64,000 nucleotides of DNA, taken from Misgurnus anguillicaudatus (lineage: Eukaryota; Chordata; Actinopteri; Cypriniformes; Cobitidae). Where the stretch lies: NCBI RefSeq assembly GCF_027580225.2, contig NW_027395283.1, positions 4,654,501 to 4,718,500 of the forward strand. Reading direction: 5' to 3'. The notes beneath the pieces are model-generated. The model did not search any database. It saw only the letters and a program-made list of their open reading frames with translations, and was not told the origin of the DNA. Both the position numbers and the translations under genes were made by a program. Of the stretch, positions 57,632 to 64,000 are shown in pieces; within the stretch, counting starts at the first letter, position 1; each line of letters starts with the position of its first letter.

Positions 57632-59344
57632 TTATATCTTTATTTATTCTTATATCTGGACACTTTTTCGGCGCGTAACTCGTCCCACACGGTTTGTCGT
57701 AGACCAATGAAACAGGGCTCAAAATGACCAGCTTATTAAGGACACGTCTGCTATGACTTTTATAAGGGATCGGGTGCAGGATTTTCGAAAGGGGGGCGAA
57801 AAACCACCCGAAAAATCCCATTGACTTAACATTGCGCCCAACTTTGACGAGTCATATCTCCGCTTGAGGATGTTGTAGAAACATGTGGGTTACATTATTT
57901 GAAGAGGGTGGTAGGCTCTGTAAGAACATACATGACATTGGGGTGTAAGTTGTACCCCTGGGGTGTAAGAGGCACCCGAAAATTCCCATTGACTTATAAT
58001 GGGGCAGGAAACATGCCCATATAAGGGAATAAAACAGTTCCAGATGGGATATCTTTGCTTTACAATGTCGTAGAGATAAAAGGGTGGGCTCATTTCACTC
58101 GGGCATCCAATCAGTCCCTCAGGATCATCCCAGAGCTATTAAGCCACACCCCTAGCAACAATTTTGGGCACCCTAGCAACATCTCCCATAGACTGGCATT
58201 ATAAAATGCCCAGATGGATATCTTTGCACCACAGTGTCATAGAGACATGGGGGTGGGCTCATTTTACTCAGGCATCCAATCAGTCTCTCAGGATCCTTAC
58301 ATATGTATTAAGCCACGCCCCTAGCAACCACTTTTGAGCACCCTAGCAACATAAAATTCAAACAGTTATATCTCAGCATCAGAACATCGTAGAGACACGG
58401 GGGTTGGACCGTTTGACTCGTGACTCGACGTGTAATCACTATGGGGTGCCGTTTTTTCCCCTAGCAACCAAATACAGTACCCTAGCAACAGAGTAAACAA
58501 AGCCTTATATCTCTGCATCAAAACATCGTAGAGACACGGGGGTTGGACCGTTTGACTCGTGACTCGGCGGGTAATCACTATGGGATGCCATTTTTTTCCA
58601 TAGCAACCAAATACAGTACCCTAGCAACAGAGTAAACAAAGCCTTATATCTCCGCATCAGAACATCGTAGAGACACGGGGTTTGGACCGTTTGACTCATG
58701 ACTCGGAGTGTAATCACTATGGGATGCCATTTTTTCCCCTAGCAACCAAATACAGTACCCTAGCAACAGAGGAAACAAAACCTTATATCTCCGCATCAGA
58801 ACATCGTAGAGACATTGGGGTTGGACCGTTTGACTCGTGACTCAGAGTCTAATCACTATGGGATGCCATTTTTTCCCTAGCAACCAAATACAGTACCCTA
58901 GCAACAGAGTAAAAACAAAGCCTTATATCTCAGCATCAGAACATCGTAGAGACACGGGGGCTGGACCGTTTGACTCATGACTCAGAGTGTAATCACTAGT
59001 GGATGCCAATTTTTTCCCTAGCAACCAAATACAGTTCCTTAGCAACAGAGTAAACAAAGCCTTATATCTCCGCATCAGAACATCGTAGAGACACAGGGGT
59101 TGGACCGTTTGACTTGTGACTCTGCTTGTAATCACTATGGGATGCCATTTTTTTTCCCTAGCAACCAAAAACAGTACCCTAGCAACAGAGTAAACAAAAC
59201 CTTATATCTCCGCATCAGAACATCATAGAGACACTGGCTTTGGATCGTTTTACTCGTGACTGGAAGTATAATCATATACTGTCCCCAGAAATTTGCCACG
59301 GCAAGCACCACTTCACATTTTCTTCAGGAAATGTACCTATCTAG
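57632..59344. mobile_element. Helentron/HINE-like element body, copy 1
   Basis: The body starts near TATATCTGGACA and TTTTCGGCGCGTAACTCGTC. It contains conserved blocks (TGGGGTGTAAGTTGTACCCC, CATCCAATCAGTCTCTCAGG) and about 6-7 tandem units of roughly 140 bp (58360-59290). The 3' end is GGCAAGCACCACTT, an 8-bp-stem hairpin (ACATTTTC-TTCA-GGAAATGT) and ACCTATCTAG at 59335-59344. The GCAAGCACCACT motif is the inverse of the head motif AGTGGTGCTTGC. No Rep/helicase coding. The head lies left of the hAT at 56176. Confidence 0.6.
58360..59290. repeat. ~140-bp tandem array 1
   Basis: The unit contains CCTTATATCTCCGCATCAGA, ACATCGTAGAGACACGGGGG, TTGGACCGTTTGACTCGTGA and two CCCTAGCAAC motifs. About seven units. 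Recurrent 60-80-codon minus-strand open frames here (CLYDVLMRRYKALFTLLLG) are repeat shadows. Confidence 0.9.
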
Positions 59345-59349
59345 TTATT

Positions 59350-60944
59350 AGTGGTGCTTGCATTTATGCAAGGCATCACTATTACTATTCCTCAGGGATA
59401 TTATTCTTATTAGTGGTGCTTGCATTTATGCAAAGCATCACTATTACTATTGCTCATACTTATTAGTGGTGCTTGCATTTATGCAAGGCATCACTATTAT
59501 TATTCCCCATACTTATTATTATTATTATATTTATATCTGGACAAAATTTCGGCGCGTAACTCGTCCCGCACGATTTGCCGTAGTCCCATGAAAGCGGGCT
59601 CAAATCGACCGGTTTACTGAGGAGAGGTGTGCTATGACTTTTATAAGCAATCTGGTGCAGGATTTTCGAAAGGGGGACGAAAAATCACCCAAAAATTCCC
59701 ATTGACTTAACATTGCGCCGAACTTTGACGGGTCATAGCTCCGCTCGAGGATTTTGTAGGAACATGTGGGTTACATTATTTGAAGAGGGTGGTAGACTCT
59801 GTAAGAACATACATCACAATGGGGTATAAGTTGTACCCCTGGGGTGTAAAAGGAGCCCGAAATTTCCCATTGACTTATAATGGGGCAGGAAACACGCCCA
59901 TATAAGGGAATAAAACATTTCCAGATGGGATATCTTCGCAGTAAAGTGTCGAAGGGACAAGGGGGTGGGCTCATTTTACTCAGGCATCCAATCAGTCTCT
60001 CAGGATCATTCCAGAGTTATTAAGCCACGCCCCTAGCAACCATTTTGGGCACCCTAGCAACATCTCCCATAGACTGCCATTATAAAATGCCCAGATGGAT
60101 ATCTTTGCAGCACAGTGTCATAGAGACATGGGGGTGGGCTCATTTTACCCAGGCATCCAATCAGTCTTTCAGGATCCTTACATATGTATTAAGCCACGCC
60201 CCTAGCAACCACTTTTGAGCACCCTAGCAACATAAAATTCAAACAGTCATATCTCGGCATCCGAACATCGTAGAGACACGGGGGTTGGAACATTTTACTT
60301 GTGACCCGGGGTGTTATCATTATGGGATGCCAATTTTTCCCTAGCAACCAAATACAGCTCCCTAGCAACAGAGTAAACAAAGCCTTATATCTCCGCATCA
60401 GAACATCGTAGAGACACGGGGGTTGGACCGTTTGACTCGTGACTCAGAGTGTAATCATTATGGGATGCCAATTTTTTCCCTAGCAACCAAATACAGTACC
60501 CTAGCAACAGAGTAAACAAAGCCTTATATCTCCGCATCAGAACATCGTAGAGACACGGGTTTTGGACCGTTTGACTCGTGACTCGGAGGGTAATCACTAG
60601 TGGATGCCATTTTTTTCCCTAGCAACCAAATACAGTACCCTAGCAACAGAGTAAACAAAGCCTTATATCTCCGCATCAGAACCTAGTAGAGACACGGGGG
60701 TTGGACCGTTTAACTCGTGACTCAGAGTGTAATCACTATGGAATGCCAATTTTCTCCCTAGCAACCAAATACAGTACCCTAGCAACGGAATAAACAAAGC
60801 CTTATATCTCCGCATCAGAACACCGTAGAGACATGGGGGTTGGACCGTTTTACTTTTGGGTTGGAGTATAATCATATATTGTCCGCAGAATTTTGCCACG
60901 GCAAGCACCACTTCACATTTTCTTCAGGAAATGTACCTATCTAG
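59350..60944. mobile_element. Helentron/HINE-like element, copy 2
   Basis: Begins with three AGTGGTGCTTGCATTTATGC heads (59350, 59415, 59466), then a body homologous to copy 1 (ATATCTGGACAAAATTTCGG from 59532), five tandem units (60240-60900) and the same GCAAGCACCACTT-hairpin-CTATCTAG end at 60944. It starts five bases after the CTAG of copy 1. Confidence 0.65.
60240..60900. repeat. ~140-bp tandem array 2
   Basis: Five units of the same sequence as in array 1. Confidence 0.9.
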
Positions 60945-61903
60945 TTAGTGGTGCTTGCATTTATGCAAGGCATCACTATTATTATTGCTCATACTTATTA
61001 TAATAATTATTAGTGGTGCTTGCATTTATGCAAGGCATCACTATTACTATTGCTCAGGGATATTATTATTATATTTTCTTATGTCTGCACAAAATTTCGG
61101 CGCGTAACTCGTCCCGCATGTTTTGTCGTAGACCCATAAAAGTGGGCTCAAATCGACCGGATTATTGAGGAGAGGTGTGCTATGACTTTTATAAGCGATC
61201 GGGTGCAGGATTTCCGAAAGGGGGGCGAAAAAACACCCGAAAAATCCCATTGACTTAACATTGCGCCCAACTTTGACAGGTCATAGCTCCGCTCGAGGAT
61301 TTTATAGAAACATGTGGGTTACAACATTTGAAGAGGGTGGTAGGCTCTGTAAGAACATGGATCACAATGGGGTGTAAGTTGTACCCCTGGGGTGTAAGAG
61401 GTGCCCAAAAATGCCCAATGAAAAGTCAATGGGGCAAAATCCCATAGACTTACCATTGCAAAAATGTTTACGGGTCATAGGTAGGATTGAGGATTTTGTA
61501 GAAACATGTGGGTTACTAAATTTGAAGAGGGTGGTAGACTCTGTAAGAACATACATGACATTGGGGTGTAAGTTGTACCCCTGGGGTGTAAGAGGCACCC
61601 GAAAATTCCCATTGACTTATAATGGGGCAGGGAACACGCCCATATAAGGGAATAAAACAGTTCCAGATGGGATATCTTTGCTTTACAGTGTCGTAGAGAT
61701 AAGTGGATGGGCTCAATTTAATCAGGCATCCAATCATTCTCTCAGAATCATCCCAGAGCTATTAAGCCACGCCCCTAGCAACAATTTTGGGCACCCTAGC
61801 AACATCTCCCATAGACTGCCATTATAAAATGCCCAGATGGATATCTTTGCACCACAGTGTCATAGAGACATGGGGGTGGGCTCATTTTACTCAGGCATCC
61901 AAT

Positions 61904-62737
61904 AGAGACAGAGCGCCGTTATGCAAATTTGAAAACCACGCCCACCGGGGGGGAAATCAATCCAACCGTCTCCATTGAGTTTGTATTGCGAGAAGCCGCC
62001 TCCTTGTCATTTCTGGCTTATAACAAAAAACTGAATAATGCCTAAAAGCTGCTGTGTGACAATATGTACAGCTAACAAGCCAAAGAACCCAGAAATAAGT
62101 TTTTATAAGCTGTCGAGCCGTAAAACCCAGCCTTTAAGGAGAATAAAGTGGATCGCCGACTACGTTTCCCCCTAGTGGACGCAGTTCTACTAATAGAAGT
62201 ACTATGAAAAGTTGCCTGTATCCATTTTTGTGTCTTTAAACGCTCGTTTTTTGGGGTCGACAGCTTATAAAAACTTATTTACAGATTAAACTTAAAAACA
62301 GAATAATACCTAAAAGCTGCTGTGTGACAAGGTGTACATCTAACACGCCAAAAAAATAAATAAATAATTTTTTATAAGCTGTCGACTTCAAAAAACGAGC
62401 GTTTAGACACAGAAATGGAAACAGGCAACTTTTCATAGTACTCCTATTAGTAAAACTGCGTCCAATAGGGGGAAACGTAATCGGCGATCCACTTTATTCT
62501 CCTTAAAGACTGGGTTTTACGGCTCGACAGCTTATAAAAACTTATTTCTGTGTTCTTTGGCTTGTTAGCTGTACATATTGTCCCAAAGCAGCTTTTAGGC
62601 ATTATTCAGTTTTTTGTTATAAGCCAGAAATGACAAGGAGGCGGCCTTTTGCAATACAAAGTCAATGGAGACTGTTGGATTGCTTTCCCCCCCGGTGGGC
62701 GTGGTTTTCAGGTTGTGACGCGCTGCGCTCTGTCTCT
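61904..62737. mobile_element. Palindromic THAP element, TSD AT (ISL2EU-like)
   Basis: AGAGACAGAGCGCC at the left, GCGCTCTGTCTCT at the right. AT lies on both sides (61902-61903, 62738-62739), and other repeat copies have CATCCAATCAGTCTC with one AT at that site. The arms are inverted copies and each carries the start of a THAP-domain ORF; a second inner pair of related sequence surrounds the centre (62186-62460). THAP plus an AT duplication is what I recall for ISL2EU/IS4EU transposons; no YqaJ nuclease part is present. Confidence 0.75.
62038..62175 (+). pseudogene. THAP zinc-finger N-terminus (45 aa)
   Basis: ATG at 62038 opens MPKSCCVTICTANKPKNPEI, then SFYKLSSRKT and RRIKWIADYV, and a TAG at 62173. 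This is the first half of a C2CH THAP DNA-binding domain: the N-terminal cysteines, the Phe/Tyr strand and the conserved Trp of the KW motif are visible, but the distal Cys-x-x-His is lost to the stop. THAP domains begin several transposases (P, Kolobok, ISL2EU). The inverted arm has a near-identical copy on the minus strand (start at about 62613), with one Cys changed. A fragment, not a host THAP gene. Confidence 0.7.
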
Positions 62738-62819
62738 ATCAGTCTCTCAGGATCCTTACATAGGTATTAAGCCACGCCCCTAGCAACCACTTTTGAGCAC
62801 CCTAGCAACATAAAATTCA

Positions 62820-64000
62820 AACAGTTATATCTCGACATCAGAACATTGTAGAGACACGGGGGTTGGACCGTTTGACTTGTGACTCGGCGTGTAATCACTG
62901 TGGGATGCAAATTTTTCCCTAGCAACCAAATACAGTACCCTAGCAACAGAGTAAACAAAGCCTTATATCTCCGCATCAGAACATCGTAGAGACACGGGGG
63001 TTGGACCGTTTTACTCGTGATTGGGCATGTAATCACTAGTGGATGCCAATTTTTTCCCTAGCAACCAAATACAGTACCCTAGCAACAGAGTAAACAAACC
63101 CTTATATCTCCGCATAAGAACATCGTAGAGACACGGGGGTTGGACCGTTTGACTCGTGACTCGGAGTATGATCATTATGGGATGCCAATTTTCTCCCTAG
63201 CAACCAAACTTAGTACCCTAGCAACCGAATAAACAAAGCCTTATATCTCCGCATCAGAACATCGTAGAGACACGGGGGTTGGACCGTTTTACTTGTGGCT
63301 TGGAGTATGATCATTATGGGATGCCAATTTTCTCCCTAGCAACCAAACTTAGTACCCTAGCAACCGAATAAACAAAGCCTTATATCTCCGCATCAGAACA
63401 TCGTAGAGACACGGGGGTTGGACCGTTTTACTTGTGGCTTGGAGTATGATCATTATGGGATGCCAATTTTCTCCCTAGCAACCAAACTTAGTACCCTAGC
63501 AACCGAATAAACAAAGCCTTATATCTCCGCATCAGAACATCGTAAAGACACAGGGGTTGGACCGTTTTACTTGTGGCTTTAAGTATGATCATTATGGGAT
63601 GCCAATTTTTCCCTAGCAACCAAATACAGTACCCTAGCAACAGAGTAAACAAAGCCTTATATCTCCGCATCAGAACATCGTAGAGACACGGGGGTTGGAC
63701 CGTTTGACTCGTGACTCAAAGTGTAATCATTATGGGATGCCAATTTTTTCCCTAGCAACGAAATACAGCTCCCTAGCAACAGAGTAAACAAAGCCTTATA
63801 TCTCTGCATCAGAACATTGTAGAGACACGGGGGTTGGACCGTTTGACTTGTGACTTGGAGTGTAATTACCAGTGGATGCCAATTTTTTCCCTAGCAACCA
63901 AATACAGTACCCTAGCAACAGAGTAAACAAAGCCTTATATCTTCGCATCAGAACATCGTAAAGACACGGGGGTTGGACCGTTTGACTCGTGACTCAGAGT
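62820..64000. repeat. ~140-bp tandem array 3
   Basis: At least nine units spaced about 139 bp apart. Three consecutive units (63130-63540) share CAAACTTAGTACCCTAGCAA and CCGAATAAAC variants, showing recent local amplification. It continues past the window. Confidence 0.9.

Larger units (their letters stand above)
60947..64000. mobile_element. Helentron/HINE-like element, copy 3 (runs out of window)
   Basis: Two heads (60947, 61013), a body (GTCTGCACAAAATTTCGGCG from 61083) that also has an internal duplication of the GGTCATAG...GGGTTAC block (61280 and 61465), an insertion at 61904-62737, and at least nine tandem units from about 62820 to the window edge. It starts two bases after the CTAG of copy 2, so copies 1-3 are head to tail. 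Confidence 0.65.

Noticed and set aside
58366..63670. Many 60-90-codon minus-strand frames with CLYDVLMRRYKAL
   Set aside because: They are shadows of the ~140-bp tandem unit. The unit length is not a stable multiple of three and there is no start or domain.
55525..64000. Possible CRISPR-like array from regular hairpin repeats
   Set aside because: The repeats have no unique spacers of constant length, the host is a vertebrate, and the units are interspersed with element bodies. A transposon array explains them.

Overview
The window looks like nuclear DNA of a cyprinid-type teleost, possibly a relative of carp, barbs or zebrafish. It holds exons of a fish-specific FISNA-NACHT-LRR innate-immunity gene, LINEs of I, L2 and L1/Tx1 type, many hAT, Tc1/mariner and TTAA-target elements, and the short palindromic MITEs common in cyprinids. 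No bacterial, organellar, tRNA or rRNA gene was seen, and no CRISPR array.

The only host gene that can be supported is on the + strand. A short linker exon (14901-14993) and an intact 1.8-kb FISNA/NACHT exon (15178-16986) are followed by three LRR exons of exactly 174 bp each (31312-31485, 38175-38348, 50866-51039). All junctions are phase 2, all reading frames are open and all splice sites are canonical, so the gene may well be functional. Its first coding exon, promoter and 3' end (often a B30.2 exon in this family) are not visible. Introns of about 14.3, 6.7 and 12.5 kb are almost entirely nested transposons.

Layout. 1-7.7 kb: repeat-rich flank with a hAT element (CTCACAAT target duplications) that holds a 704-bp MITE flanked by CCGG, and a hAT transposase remnant. 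7.7-14.3 kb: an I-group LINE split by a 4.35-kb element with terminal inverted repeats of about 700 bp that carries spliceable ORFs. 14.9-51.0 kb: the NLR gene and its intronic elements, including a five-level nest at 26.5-30.1 kb, a snap-back Tc1/mariner element with D37E spacing present twice, an inverted pair of 1.5-kb elements at 33.2-37.6 kb, and an L1 inside a piggyBac-like element. 51.3-55.5 kb: a second, rearranged L1/Tx1 LINE with two later insertions. 55.5-64 kb: a head-to-tail array of elements whose ends resemble rolling-circle (Helentron/HINE-type) transposons, each with an internal tandem array of about 140-bp units. The third copy holds a palindromic THAP-encoding element flanked by AT.

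The most useful results are exact insertion footprints read from the sequence: seven hAT-type insertions with 8-bp duplications, several TTAA-flanked palindromes, and interrupted repeats in which the pre-insertion site can be inferred. All family names are from recalled motifs and no database search was run.
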